Assembly (NCBI RefSeq): GCF_014648515.1
Contig: NZ_BMRG01000020.1
Coordinates: forward strand, 1 to 64,000
Source: Saccharothrix coeruleofusca
Lineage (GTDB): Bacteria > Actinomycetota > Actinomycetes > Mycobacteriales > Pseudonocardiaceae
DNA: 64,000 nucleotides
Direction: 5' to 3'
Position numbers and translations under genes: made by a program. Of this stretch, positions 19,022 through 30,149 are shown one piece after another. The notes beneath the pieces were generated by a model. It worked only from the letters and a program-made list of their open reading frames with translations. It did no database searches and was not told the DNA's origin. Position 1 is the first letter of the stretch. Every line of letters begins with the position of its first letter.

Positions 19022-19207
19022 CGCAGGTCAACGGCCCATTCCGCAGCGCTGCGACCCGCCCGGAAACCGCTGTCCTCGGCGTCGGCGGGCACCACTCGTC
19101 CGGACCCGTTCGGCCGCCTCCCGCGCCCCCGCCCGGTCCTCCGCGAGCGCGGTGGACAGCGTGTTCCGACAGGTCCCGCATGGCCCAGATCACACCGCTT
19201 GCAGTAG

Positions 19208-19228
19208 GTTGAGTGGAACGGACTCAAC
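19208..19228 (+). promoter_or_regulatory. HAIR operator for HspR (clpB)
   Basis: GTTGAGT - GGAACGG - ACTCAAC is a perfect inverted repeat with N7 spacing, 74 nt before clpB. It puts clpB in the HspR regulon with dnaK, as in mycobacteria and Streptomyces. Confidence 0.93.
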
Positions 19229-19302
19229 TTTTCTGACGTTGATCCGGGTGTGGGCCGGTGCGGGACGCCGGTCCGCGCAGGCGACGCCGACCGAGGTGAG
19301 GA

Positions 19303-21885
<2,583 letters not shown>

Positions 21886-21897
21886 TCCGAGCCCGCG

Positions 21898-21930
21898 ACG
21901 CCCCCGCGCCGTCACCCGGTGCGGGGGCGT
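21898..21930 (+). terminator. Terminator of clpB
   Basis: ACGCCCCCGC ... GCGGGGGCGT stem with a 13-nt loop, 12 nt after the clpB stop, no T-run. Confidence 0.82.
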
Positions 21931-22076
21931 TCGCATCATCGCTGCCGGAACGGGTAGCTCATCGTCATGAGGATCATCTTCGACACGAGCTTCCGAGGTA
22001 ACGGCTTGGGCTGTTCGCGCGAACCGCGAGTGCCGTGATCTTCGTTCTGGCCGCCGAGGCCGCTACCCTCGCACCC

Positions 22077-22790
22077 GTGGGCATACCGGCGTGGGTCTGG
22101 TTCACCGTGGCGGCGGTGGCGGGAGTGGCGGGCTTCGCCCTGCTCGCGACCGACCGGGCGCAGCGAACCGCGCGGAACCGCGAGCGGCGCAGGTGGGCGG
22201 CGCTGCGCGGGTGGCAGTTCGAGGAGACCGACCACGTGCTGCCCACCCGCTGGGAGAGCGGCGCGATCGCCTACTACGGCACCGGCGTAGCCAAGGACGT
22301 GGTGGCGGGCTCGACCTTCACCGCCGACGGCCGCCGCCAGGTCTACGTGCTCGACCACGAGAACGGCGGCAAGGTCACCTCGGTGCTGGTGGCCGTGCGG
22401 TGCAGGCGCCCGCTGCCGGTGGTGGTCGAGCTGTGGCTGTCCACCGTGCCGTTCCAGCGCCACCAGATGCCCGACCTGCTCGGCCCGGTCGGCTCGCGCT
22501 ACGCCTTCGTCGGCGAGCTGCCCGCCGCCCGCAAGCTGATCACCCCGGACCTGGTCGACGCCGCCGAGGAGATCGGCGCGGACGTCACCGTGGTGTGGCT
22601 GGAGAACGACTGGGTGCTGGCCGCCGCGCCGCCCGGCGCGAGCCCGGCCCGGCTGGAGCGGCTGCTGCGCGACCTGGGCGAGCTGGCCGACGTGGTCGAC
22701 CCGTTCGAGGCCGACCCGGAGCTGGAGGCGTCCGGGACCGACGGCGGCGGCGCCGAGGTCTACCGCCCGCAGTTCGGGCGCAAGTCGTGA
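22077..22790 (+). CDS. Membrane-anchored protein of unknown function (Rv0383c-like)
   Basis: The 237-aa protein has one N-terminal transmembrane helix followed by a basic stretch ([11 protein letters not shown]) and a cytoplasmic alpha/beta domain with GWQFEETD. The gene 2 kb downstream (24182-24871) encodes the same layout with a weakly similar domain. Synteny clpB - this gene - pyrE matches mycobacterial Rv0384c-Rv0383c-Rv0382c. GTG 22077 is chosen because TACCCT (22064-22069) lies 7 nt upstream; an earlier GTG at 22035 has no such signal. Its GTGA stop overlaps the SDR gene. Function unknown. Confidence 0.75.
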   Translation: MGIPAWVWFTVAAVAGVAGFALLATDRAQRTARNRERRRWAALRGWQFEETDHVLPTRWESGAIAYYGTGVAKDVVAGSTFTADGRRQVYVLDHENGGKVTSVLVAVRCRRPLPVVVELWLSTVPFQRHQMPDLLGPVGSRYAFVGELPAARKLITPDLVDAAEEIGADVTVVWLENDWVLAAAPPGASPARLERLLRDLGELADVVDPFEADPELEASGTDGGGAEVYRPQFGRKS

Positions 22791-23563
22791 CCCCGCCGAC
22801 CGCGCTGGTCACCGGCGCCACCGCGGGCCTGGGCGCGGCGTTCGCCCGCAGGCTGGCCGCCGAGGGGCACGACCTGGTGCTGGTGGCCCGCGACGAGGCC
22901 CGGCTCAACACCATGGCCACCGCCCTGGGCTCCCGGCACGGCGTGGCGGTCGAGGTGCTGCCCGCCGACCTGTCCTCGGCGGCCGAGCGCGCCAAGGTCG
23001 AGGCGCTGCTGGCCGAGCGGCCGATGGACCTGCTGGTCAACAACGCGGGCTTCGCCAACTCCGGCGAGTTCGCCGAGCTCGACCCGGACCGGCTGCAGGC
23101 CCAGCTGGACGTGAACGTGACCAGCGTGCTGCGGCTGACCCGCGCCGCGCTGCCCGGCATGGTGGCGCGCGGTTCCGGCGCGGTGGTCAACGTCTCCAGC
23201 GTCGCGGGCTTCCTGCCCGGTCGCGGCTCGACCTACAGCGCCGACAAGGCGTGGGTCACCGCGTTCTCCGAGGGCATGGCCGCCGCCGTGGCGGGCACCG
23301 GGGTGCGCGTGCTGGCGCTGTGCCCCGGCTACGTGCGCACCGAGTTCCACCAGCGCGCGGGCATCGACATGAGCGGCACGCCGGGCTACGCCTGGCTGGA
23401 CGCCGACCGGGTGGTCCACGACTGCCTGGCCGACCTGCGCGCGGGCAAGCAGCTGTCGGTGCCCAGCGCCCTCTACAAGGCCATCGTCGTGGTGTCCCGG
23501 CTGCTGCCGCGCGGCCTGCTCCGGTACGCCGCCTCGCGGGCGGGCGGTCGCGGCCGCACCTGA
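22787..23563 (+). CDS. Short-chain dehydrogenase/reductase
   Basis: The 258-aa classical SDR has the NAD(P)-binding GATAGLG (residues about 9-15), NNAG near 85, and the catalytic Ser (NVSSVAGF) and YSADK. The C-terminus ([19 protein letters not shown]) is hydrophobic, as in the YqjQ/DltE-type subgroup. It is translationally coupled to the preceding gene by GTGA and precedes pyrE by about 50 nt. The substrate is unknown. Confidence 0.9.
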   Translation: MTPPTALVTGATAGLGAAFARRLAAEGHDLVLVARDEARLNTMATALGSRHGVAVEVLPADLSSAAERAKVEALLAERPMDLLVNNAGFANSGEFAELDPDRLQAQLDVNVTSVLRLTRAALPGMVARGSGAVVNVSSVAGFLPGRGSTYSADKAWVTAFSEGMAAAVAGTGVRVLALCPGYVRTEFHQRAGIDMSGTPGYAWLDADRVVHDCLADLRAGKQLSVPSALYKAIVVVSRLLPRGLLRYAASRAGGRGRT

Positions 23564-23613
23564 ACCGCGTGCCGGAGTGGTGCGGCGGCGCGGGTGTGAC
23601 AGTCTTGGCAGCC

Positions 23614-24180
23614 GTGCGAACTGAAGTGGTTCTGGACGCCGGTGCCAAGTCCGAACTGGCCCGGTTGGTGAGCGAGCTGGCCGTGGTGCACGGCAAGGTG
23701 ACGTTGTCCTCCGGGGCCGAGGCCGACTACTACATCGACCTGCGCAGGGCGACCCTGCACCACGCCGCCGCGCCCCTGATCGGCAAGCTGCTGCGGCAGC
23801 TCACCGCCGACTGGGACTACGTCGCGGCGGGCGGGCTGACCCTGGGCGCGGACCCGGTGGCGTGCGCCATGATGCACGCCGCCGCCGCGTCCGGGGAGGT
23901 GCTCGACGCGTTCGTGGTGCGCAAGGCCGCCAAGCAGCACGGGATGCAGCGGCGCATCGAGGGCATCGAGGTCGCGGGCCAGCGGGTGCTGGCCGTGGAG
24001 GACACCTCCACCACCGGCGGCAGCGTGCTGACCGCGGTCGAGGCGCTGCGCGAGGCGGGCGCCGAGGTGGTCGGCGTGGCCACCGTGGTCGACCGCGACA
24101 CCGGCGCCCGCGAGGCCATCGAGGCGCAGGGCCTGCCCTACCGGTACCTGCTCGACCTCGCCGACCTCGGCCTGGCCTGA
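23614..24180 (+). CDS. pyrE: Orotate phosphoribosyltransferase
   Basis: The 188-aa enzyme joins orotate and PRPP to OMP in pyrimidine synthesis. The PRPP loop VLAVEDTSTTGGS is present, and VVHGKVTLSSGAEADYYIDLRRATLH near the N-terminus matches the actinobacterial family. GTG 23614 matches family length; GTG 23596 in frame is possible. TGA at 24178-24180 is followed one base later by the next start, so pyrE and the next gene are co-transcribed. Location near clpB is as in mycobacteria. Confidence 0.96.
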   Translation: MRTEVVLDAGAKSELARLVSELAVVHGKVTLSSGAEADYYIDLRRATLHHAAAPLIGKLLRQLTADWDYVAAGGLTLGADPVACAMMHAAAASGEVLDAFVVRKAAKQHGMQRRIEGIEVAGQRVLAVEDTSTTGGSVLTAVEALREAGAEVVGVATVVDRDTGAREAIEAQGLPYRYLLDLADLGLA

Positions 24181-24181
24181 C

Positions 24182-24871
24182 GTGACCGCCCTCGTCCTGC
24201 TCATCGTGATCGTGGCGATCCTCGGGACCGGGGTCGCCGTGGGGTTGGCGCGGCGCAAGCGCAACCCGTTCACCGACCAGCGGTTCGTGAACCAGTGGGA
24301 ACAGCGGATGCGCGCCCTGGAGGCGTCCCTGGGCTGGCGGTTCGTCGCCGAGGACCAGGGCTTCCAGGAGCGCGTGCCGCAGATCGGCCGGATGCTGGAA
24401 GCCGACCGCAGCCGGGTCAAGTTCCAGCTGGTCGGGCAGTGGCGCGGCGTGCCCGTGCTCGCCGTGGAGGTGGTGCTGCGCACCGACAACGTGGTCTCGC
24501 ACGAGTACCGGACGTACTCGGTGGTGGTGGTGCCGCGCCCGATGCCGGGGCCGTGGGTGCTGATCAGCCCGCGCGACGACAGCGTGTGGGGGCTGTTCGA
24601 GCAGTTCGTCACCACCGGCGACCCGGCCTTCGACAGCCGGTACGAGGTGCGCCGCAAGAACCCGGCGTTCGCCACCGCGCTGCTGTCGTCCGGGTTGGCC
24701 CAGGCCCTGCTGCACGACCCGCGCGCGGTGGGCGTGGCGCTGGCCTTCGACGAGCACAACCTCGCCGTGGCCGTGCCGGGACCGCTGCTGCAGGCGCCCC
24801 TGGGCCACATGGCCGACCTGGTGCTCGACGTAGCGTCACGAGTGCCCTGGCAGGCTCTGCCACGTGGCTGA
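24182..24871 (+). CDS. Membrane-anchored protein of unknown function, relative of 22077-22790
   Basis: The 229-aa protein begins with one transmembrane helix (ALVLLIVIVAILGTGVAVGL) then RRKRN. Its soluble domain starts with LEASLGWRFVAEDQGF, comparable in position to the [11 protein letters not shown] segment of the protein upstream of pyrE. It starts one base after the pyrE stop. The two related proteins flanking SDR and pyrE suggest local duplication. No catalytic motif is visible. Confidence 0.72.
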   Translation: MTALVLLIVIVAILGTGVAVGLARRKRNPFTDQRFVNQWEQRMRALEASLGWRFVAEDQGFQERVPQIGRMLEADRSRVKFQLVGQWRGVPVLAVEVVLRTDNVVSHEYRTYSVVVVPRPMPGPWVLISPRDDSVWGLFEQFVTTGDPAFDSRYEVRRKNPAFATALLSSGLAQALLHDPRAVGVALAFDEHNLAVAVPGPLLQAPLGHMADLVLDVASRVPWQALPRG

Positions 24872-24926
24872 ATAATCGGGTGCCCGACGGGGAAACCGGC
24901 CTACTGTGGGGGTAGGGAGGTCGGGG

Positions 24927-25307
24927 ATGGTCGCGCGCGCGTTCGCCGAGCTGGTGATGGTGCTCCACTTCGCGGTGCTGCTCTTCCTCGTGGTCGGGGG
25001 GTTCCTGGCGTGGCGGTGGCCCAAGGTCATCTGGGCGCACGCGGCGATGGCGGCGTGGGCGGTGCTGGTGGTGGTGTTCCCGCTGGCCTGCCCGCTGACC
25101 GCGGTCGAGGACTTCTTCCGGGTGCGGGCCGGGCAGGAGGAGCTGGCAGGCGGGTTCATCGACACCTACGTCGACGGGGTGCTGTACCCGGAGTCGGCGG
25201 CGCGCGCCGTGCAGCTGGTGGTGGCGCTGCTGGTGCTGGTCTCGTGGACCGGCTACTACCTGCGCCGCCGGGCCGGGCACGCGGCTTCCGCGGCGGCGTG
25301 CCGCTGA
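24927..25307 (+). CDS. DUF2784-type membrane protein
   Basis: The 126-aa protein has about four hydrophobic helices and conserved features of DUF2784: a first helix with VMVLHFAVLLFLVVGG, then CPLTAVEDFFR, GGFIDTYVDGVLYP and a last helix. GGGAGG precedes the ATG. Function is unknown. It is likely transcribed separately, since 55 nt lie between it and the previous gene. Confidence 0.82.
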   Translation: MVARAFAELVMVLHFAVLLFLVVGGFLAWRWPKVIWAHAAMAAWAVLVVVFPLACPLTAVEDFFRVRAGQEELAGGFIDTYVDGVLYPESAARAVQLVVALLVLVSWTGYYLRRRAGHAASAAACR

Positions 25308-25393
25308 GTTCGACTGCGTCCGATCAGGGGACAAACTCACCGGATCGAGAAAGTGACCTCCACCCTGTACGCGGGGCGTCGGAGGAGGTCGGG

Positions 25394-26176
25394 GTGAGCG
25401 GAATCCGCTTGCGGCAGCACGCGAACCCCCTGGCGGGGCTCCGCAGTCCTCTCCGGAGGTGGCGCGCCGCCCTTCCGCCGTCCCTGGCCATGCGGCGCGA
25501 ACGGGTTTGGCACGCGGATCTGTACTCCCGACTCCTCGCCCAGTACTGCGACATCCTCGTAGCGGTGCACGGTCAGCGGTGGCATGTCGAGCGCTGGTCG
25601 CAGAGGGTGCACATCGGCGGCAACGGTGACGTGTGCAAGAGGATGGTCTTCACCGTCGTGGCGGACAGCGACCGCCTGGACTTCGTCAGCTTCTTCGAGC
25701 GGGTGGACTGGGACTGGCCGCTGAAGTGGCGGAACCGGGTGAGCGTGGAGGTGCGCACCTCCACGAACGGCGGATCAGGCGGTGTGCGGCTGGACACCAC
25801 CCACCAGTGGACCGAGCGCCTGGTCAAGACGTTCGTCCACTTCGACCGGGCCATGCGGCGCGGCGAGAAGATCACTCTCACGGCTGAGGTGTGCTGGCCC
25901 GCCATGTGCCTGCCCTTCGTGCGCGGCCGCGGCCCCGACGTCTTCCTGGTGTCCTTCACCGATGTGACGTCCCTGGTCGAGCACGTGGTGGTGCTGCCGA
26001 AGGGGTGGCAGGTGAACTACGAGGAACTGGGGCTCACGGAAGGCGAGGACAGCTACGCGATCGCCACGTCCTTGAACCGTGATGGTCGGGTGGAAGCCGC
26101 GCTGACCGCCCGTGACGTGCCGGGGCACCGCAAGATCGGCCTCAAGTTGGACCGGCGCCCGGTCGCCGCTGGGTAG
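25394..26176 (+). CDS. Protein of unknown function, probable accessory gene
   Basis: The 260-aa protein begins with a GTG after a perfect GGAGGAGG at 25381-25388. It is soluble, Arg/Trp-rich and lacks recognised motifs. Its predicted beta-rich middle contains several Trp and aromatic residues. Codon use is less GC3-biased than in flanking genes and it interrupts an otherwise conserved core region, which hints at later acquisition. Its TAG stop is also the first half of the -10 hexamer of the next gene. Confidence 0.7.
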   Translation: MSGIRLRQHANPLAGLRSPLRRWRAALPPSLAMRRERVWHADLYSRLLAQYCDILVAVHGQRWHVERWSQRVHIGGNGDVCKRMVFTVVADSDRLDFVSFFERVDWDWPLKWRNRVSVEVRTSTNGGSGGVRLDTTHQWTERLVKTFVHFDRAMRRGEKITLTAEVCWPAMCLPFVRGRGPDVFLVSFTDVTSLVEHVVVLPKGWQVNYEELGLTEGEDSYAIATSLNRDGRVEAALTARDVPGHRKIGLKLDRRPVAAG

Positions 26177-26185
26177 GCTCGCCGC

Positions 26186-26890
26186 GTGAGCGGGCATGTG
26201 GTCCTGGAGGGCTTCCACGTCGTGAAGCACGCGCTCCGGTTCGGGGCGACGATCCACCGCGTGCTCGTGCTCGACCTGGCGGCCACCCTGGCCCTGGCCG
26301 CCAGCCACGCCCCCGACCTGCTCGACGAGTTCACCGCCCGAGCCGAGGTGGTCACCCCGGCCGAGTTCACCGCGGTGGTGGGGCGGACCCACCCGACGGG
26401 CGTGGCCGCGCTCGCCGACCGCTCCGCCGAGCGCGCCCCGGTGGCCACCTCCGGGCGCTCGGCCCCGCTGGTCCTGCTCGACAACCCGAAGAACCTGGGA
26501 AATCTCGGTGCCGTGATCCGCGTGGCCGCCGGGCTCGGCGCGAGCGGGGTGGTGTCGCTGGGCGACGTGGACCCCTGGCACCCCAACGTCCTGCGCGGCA
26601 GCGCGGGCCTGCACTTCGCCCTGCCGGTGGGCAGGCTCGCGGACCTGGACGGGCTGGCGGGCCCGGTCCTGGCGTTCGACGCGGGCGGCGAGGACCTGCG
26701 GGACGCGGTGATCCCCGACGACGCGGTGCTCGCCTTCGGCTCGGAGCGGCACGGCCTGTCCGACGCGGTGCGGGCCGTGGCCGACCGCGTGCTCTCGATC
26801 CCCATGCGGGACAAGGTCTCCAGCTACAACCTGACCACCAGCGCGGCCATGGCCCTGTACCACTGGGACCTGCGCCGCCGGGATTCTTGA
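26186..26890 (+). CDS. SpoU/TrmH-family RNA 2'-O-methyltransferase
   Basis: The 234-aa SPOUT enzyme shows the three family motifs: NPKNLGNLGAVIRVAAG (motif 1), AFGSERHGLS (motif 2) and IPMRDKVSSYNLTTSAAMALY (motif 3). It should use SAM to methylate a ribose in tRNA or rRNA; the exact site cannot be read from sequence. TAGGCT at 26174-26179 lies 6 nt before the GTG and overlaps the previous stop codon, indicating a leaderless start. A similar gene (Rv0380c) lies near pyrE in mycobacteria. Confidence 0.92.
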   Translation: MSGHVVLEGFHVVKHALRFGATIHRVLVLDLAATLALAASHAPDLLDEFTARAEVVTPAEFTAVVGRTHPTGVAALADRSAERAPVATSGRSAPLVLLDNPKNLGNLGAVIRVAAGLGASGVVSLGDVDPWHPNVLRGSAGLHFALPVGRLADLDGLAGPVLAFDAGGEDLRDAVIPDDAVLAFGSERHGLSDAVRAVADRVLSIPMRDKVSSYNLTTSAAMALYHWDLRRRDS

Positions 26891-26915
26891 CCGGTCAAGA
26901 AGGCACCCTGTACCC

Positions 26916-28004
26916 GTGACGCGCGCCAAGATCCTCGCCGCCCGCGCCGGTGCCGCCGAACGCGCGGTGCGCTCCCGCCACCTGCGCGGCGTCTGGGGCC
27001 TGCCCGGCACCGCGCTGGGCGCGGCCCGCTGGCCGGTGGACTGGCGGGGCCGGGTGCACCTGCGGTTCGGCTACTGGTGGCAGGCGCACCTGCTCGACTG
27101 CCTGGTGGACGCCCAGCTGCGCGCGCCCGACGAGGGCAGGCAGCGGCTGCTGCGCCGGTTGGTGCGGGGCATCCGGGTCCGGAACCTGACCGGCTGGACC
27201 AACGAGTACTACGACGACATGGCGTGGCTGGGCTTGGCGCTGCACCGCGCCGCCGGGGTGGGGGTGGGGCGGCCCGCCGCGGTGGCCACCATCGCCGACC
27301 GGCTGCGCGGCGCGTGGACCGACGACGCGGGCGGCGGCATCTGGTGGAAGCGGCACGACGACTTCAAGAACGTGCCCGCCAACGGCCCCGCCGCCATCCT
27401 GCTCGCCCGGCTCGCGGCGCACGGGGGCGACGCGGCCGACCTCGACCGCGCCCGGTCCACCGTGGACTGGATCGAGGAGCACCTGCTCGACCCGGACACC
27501 GGGTTGCTGTGGGACGGCCTGCACGTGGGGCCGGACGGTTCGATCCGCGAGGTGGAGAAGAACCTCTACACCTACTGCCAGGGCGTGGTCCTGGGCGCGT
27601 GCGTGGAGATCGCCCAGGCCGGTGGCGGGGCGGTGTGGTCGGACCGGGCCGCGCGGATCATCACCGCGGTGGACGCGCACCTGGCCGTGGACGGGGTGCT
27701 GCGCGGCCACGGCGGCGGTGACGGCGGGCTGTTCAGCGGCATCCTGGCCCGCTACCTCGCGCAGGCCGCGCTGCGCCTGGACCGGCCGGAGACGGCGCGG
27801 GCGGCGGAGCTGGTGCTCTCCTCCGCGCACGCGGCGTGGGCGAACCGGACCGCCGTGGTGGCCGGGCCGCTGTTCGGCCCGGACTGGGCCGAGCCCGCCG
27901 CGCGACCGGACGCGACCGCCCCGGAGGGCGACCTGTCCGTCCAGCTGGGCGCGTGGATGGCCCTGGAGGCCGCGGCGCTGCTGGAGCGCGGTCCGGCCCG
28001 CTGA
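26916..28004 (+). CDS. Glycoside hydrolase family 76-like protein
   Basis: The 362-aa protein has the (alpha/alpha)6 barrel pattern of GH76 with the adjacent acidic pair Asp100-Asp101 in NEYYDDMAWLGLAL and a later IWWKRHDDFKNVPANGP. GH76 enzymes cut alpha-1,6-mannan; in mycobacteria a relative (Rv0365c) is found in the same region. No signal peptide is visible, so it may act inside the cell on mannose-containing glycolipid precursors (inference). Confidence 0.85.
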   Translation: MTRAKILAARAGAAERAVRSRHLRGVWGLPGTALGAARWPVDWRGRVHLRFGYWWQAHLLDCLVDAQLRAPDEGRQRLLRRLVRGIRVRNLTGWTNEYYDDMAWLGLALHRAAGVGVGRPAAVATIADRLRGAWTDDAGGGIWWKRHDDFKNVPANGPAAILLARLAAHGGDAADLDRARSTVDWIEEHLLDPDTGLLWDGLHVGPDGSIREVEKNLYTYCQGVVLGACVEIAQAGGGAVWSDRAARIITAVDAHLAVDGVLRGHGGGDGGLFSGILARYLAQAALRLDRPETARAAELVLSSAHAAWANRTAVVAGPLFGPDWAEPAARPDATAPEGDLSVQLGAWMALEAAALLERGPAR

Positions 28005-28027
28005 CCCCCGTGCGGCAGGATTCCCCG

Positions 28028-28564
28028 GTGCCGTACCACACCATCACCCCGCAGGACCTCGTCGACGGGCTCGTGCGCTGGGTCCGCGCCGAGCACCCGG
28101 TGATCTCCGTCGTCTCGACGCGGACCGGCGGCTGGCAGGGCTGGGCCGCCGCCCAGTTCACCTACTGGCTGGGCGCGTCGCTCGGCGACCCGGCCGACCT
28201 CGACGTCGAGTCCGGCGTCACCGCCACCGCGGTGGGCGGCACCGCCGTGTTCGACAACCCGGCGCGGACCGCCGACCTGGTGTTCAACGCGCTCAGCGCG
28301 CCCGCCGACGGGGTGCCGCCGGTCATCGTCGTCGCGCTGCGCTGCCAGCGGGTGAGGCAGACCCAGAGCCGCTTCCGCGCCTGCCTCACCCAGGACCTGA
28401 CCAAGCTCGGCGGCATCAGCGACGAGCTGCGCCGCCGCTACCGCGACCGGGGCGTGGTCGGCCTGTCGCTGGGCGTCTGCTTCGCCACCACGCCCGCGCC
28501 CGAGGGCCACCACGTCGTGGCGGCGGGCGACGAGCTGGCGGTGCAGTGGCGGTCCACCCCGTGA
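28028..28564 (+). CDS. Protein of unknown function
   Basis: The 178-aa soluble protein has no recognised family; notable segments are VPPVIVVALRCQRVRQTQSRFRAC and an even GC3 codon bias. GTG 28028 is preferred because GGCAGGA precedes it by 7 nt, while GTG 28010 would add six residues. It follows the GH76 gene by 23 nt and is probably in the same unit. It converges on the RidA gene with a gap of only 7 nt. Confidence 0.65.
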   Translation: MPYHTITPQDLVDGLVRWVRAEHPVISVVSTRTGGWQGWAAAQFTYWLGASLGDPADLDVESGVTATAVGGTAVFDNPARTADLVFNALSAPADGVPPVIVVALRCQRVRQTQSRFRACLTQDLTKLGGISDELRRRYRDRGVVGLSLGVCFATTPAPEGHHVVAAGDELAVQWRSTP

Positions 28565-28571
28565 CCGGGGG

Positions 28572-29006
28572 TCAGACCCGTGCGGTGAACTTCACCTCGA
28601 CCAGCTGCTCGGGGAAGGCCAGCCGGGTGGTGCCGAGCATCGTGCTGGCCACCAGCGGGTCCGGTCGGCCGTAGGCCTCCTTGCGGACCGGCCCGGCCAC
28701 GGCGAACAGGGCGTCGCAGTCGAGGGTGTAGATGACCTCCTCGACGACGTCGTCCAGCGACGCGCCGAAGCGCTCCAGCAGCTTCGCCGCGTTGGCGTAG
28801 GTCTGCCGCAGCTGCGCGCCCATGTTGCCGAAGTCGGTGACCGTCCCGTCGCTGTCGACCGGGGCGGGCGCGACCAGCTCCTCGCCGTCGTGCGACAGCT
28901 GACCGGAGAGGTAGATGGTGTCACCGTGCTTTACCGCCTGGACGTAGCCGTACTCGTCCTCCCACGAAACCCCGTGCTTCTCGCTGCGCCGCTCCACCTT
29001 GCTCAT
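28572..29006 (-). CDS. RidA/YjgF-family protein
   Basis: The 144-aa protein has the RidA fold pattern: AVKHGDTIYLSGQLS, TYANAAKLLERFGASLDDVVEEVIY and the closing STMLGTTRLAFPEQLVEVKFTARV. RidA proteins hydrolyse reactive enamine/imine intermediates. The key Arg of the true RidA active site is not obvious, so it may belong to another Rid subgroup. GGAG precedes the ATG. It is divergently transcribed from a GlxA-type regulator, a common pairing that suggests it is the regulator's target. Confidence 0.9.
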   Translation of the reverse strand: MSKVERRSEKHGVSWEDEYGYVQAVKHGDTIYLSGQLSHDGEELVAPAPVDSDGTVTDFGNMGAQLRQTYANAAKLLERFGASLDDVVEEVIYTLDCDALFAVAGPVRKEAYGRPDPLVASTMLGTTRLAFPEQLVEVKFTARV

Positions 29007-29111
29007 TTCGCTCCGCTCACTACAACATGTCCGTTGACCTGGAAAAACGGTATTGACGCGGGGTGCGGAGCACCAGCGGGTGCGGTGCCAACAACGGAAA
29101 GGATCGTGCCA

Positions 29112-30110
29112 GTGCAGTCGGGCAGAGTGGCCGCCGTCCTCGCGGTGCCGGGGACCATCGCGCTGGACTTCGGCATCCTCGTGTACCTGCTCAACGCCCA
29201 CCCCGGTTACGAGGTGCTGGTGTGCGGGGACCGGGGTTCGGCCGACGCGGCGGCGTTGGTGGACATCCGGCCGACGCACTCCCTCGCCGAGGCGGACCGC
29301 GCGGACGTCGTCCTGGTCCCGAGCTACGAGGACCCGCGCCTGCCCCTCCCGGAGGAGTACCTGGAGGTGCTGCGCCGCGCGGACGAGCGGGGCGCCCGGA
29401 TCGTCGCCGCCTGCACGGCCGCGTTCGCGCTCGCCGCCGCCGGGGTGCTGGACGGCAGGACGGCGACGACGCACTGGCGCTACACCGACCGGCTGCGGCT
29501 GGAGCACCCGAGGGTGGACGTGGTGGAGAACCGGCTGTTCGTCGAGGACGGGCCGGTGCTGACCTCCGCCGGGGCGGGTGGGCTGATCGACGCCTGCCTG
29601 CACGTGATCCGCTCCGACTTCGGCGCGACGGCCGCCGACGAGGTGGCGAAGGAGGTGGTGTCGCTGCCGCGCGGCGCGACCGAGCCGCAGTACGTCGACC
29701 TGCCCACCCCGCCCCGGACCAGCCTGCGCGCGACCCGCGAGTGGGTGGTGGACAACCTCGCGTCGCCGATCACGGTGCAGCGGATGGCGGACCGCAGCCT
29801 GCTGCCGCGCCGCACCTTCATCCGCCACTTCGAGCGCGAGACGGGCATGTCGCCGATGCACTGGGTCGTCTCGCAGCGGGTCCTCAGCGCGCGCAGGCTG
29901 CTGGAGAGCTCCGACTGGTCGGTCGAGCGGATCGCGGGCGCGACCGGGTTCGGCACCGCGGCGAACTTCCGCGCCACCTTCCGCCGGGCGGTGGGCACGA
30001 CCCCCACCGCCTACCGCAAGTCCCACGCCCGCCTCCCCGAACCGAGCGCCCGGACACCGCGAACCGAGCGTTCGCGCACCGCGGGTCGAGCGTTCGGGAA
30101 AGCCGGGTAG
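29112..30110 (+). CDS. GlxA-type AraC-family regulator (DJ-1/PfpI sensor domain)
   Basis: The 332-aa protein has an N-terminal class-I amidotransferase-like domain with the nucleophile-elbow Cys101 (AACTAAFALAA) and TTHW. An AraC/XylS double helix-turn-helix follows (ITVQRMADRSLLPRRTFIRHFERETG, then VERIAGATGFGTAANFRATFRR). GTG 29112 is chosen for GGAAAGGA 8 nt upstream. The last 25 residues (PEPSARTPRTERSRTAGRAF region) lie beyond the normal AraC end and are encoded by 22-bp repeats; the TAG stop lies in a 48-bp element. Confidence 0.88.
   Translation: MQSGRVAAVLAVPGTIALDFGILVYLLNAHPGYEVLVCGDRGSADAAALVDIRPTHSLAEADRADVVLVPSYEDPRLPLPEEYLEVLRRADERGARIVAACTAAFALAAAGVLDGRTATTHWRYTDRLRLEHPRVDVVENRLFVEDGPVLTSAGAGGLIDACLHVIRSDFGATAADEVAKEVVSLPRGATEPQYVDLPTPPRTSLRATREWVVDNLASPITVQRMADRSLLPRRTFIRHFERETGMSPMHWVVSQRVLSARRLLESSDWSVERIAGATGFGTAANFRATFRRAVGTTPTAYRKSHARLPEPSARTPRTERSRTAGRAFGKAG
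30038..30103 (-). repeat. 22-bp tandem repeats, 3 units, inside the 3' end of the GlxA-type gene
   Basis: Three consecutive 22-bp units (30038, 30060, 30082), conserved around CGAACCGAGCG; on the minus strand the core reads GAACGCTC. The same period and core recur at 62245, 62514 and 62628. They encode the extra C-terminal residues of the regulator. Confidence 0.85.
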
Positions 30111-30149
30111 TGGTTAACGGCGCTCTGGGGGGTGGCTGGTAGTACTTGC
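30102..30149 (-). repeat. 48-bp interspersed element, copy 1
   Basis: Minus-strand ends are GCAAGTACTACC and TTAACCACTACCCGGC, 48 bp in all. It contains both stop codons of the convergent regulators: TAG at 30108-30110 (plus) and TAA at 30114-30116 (minus). It also encodes the last residues of the LacI protein (ASTTSHPPERR). Confidence 0.88.

Larger units (their letters stand above)
18659..19302. other. Long intergenic region upstream of clpB
   Basis: About 640 bp lie between the divergent flavohaemoglobin and clpB genes. No convincing gene is present. The region contains an ordered array of DnaA-type boxes (18950-19021) and a HAIR operator (19208-19228). The middle part is less GC-rich than its surroundings, and several hexamers could be promoters. 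The flavohaemoglobin promoter should lie near 18720-18790. Confidence 0.7.

Noticed and set aside
30038-30149. Insertion sequence at the GlxA/LacI junction
   Set aside because: There is no transposase, no terminal inverted repeat and no target duplication; only short repeats are seen.
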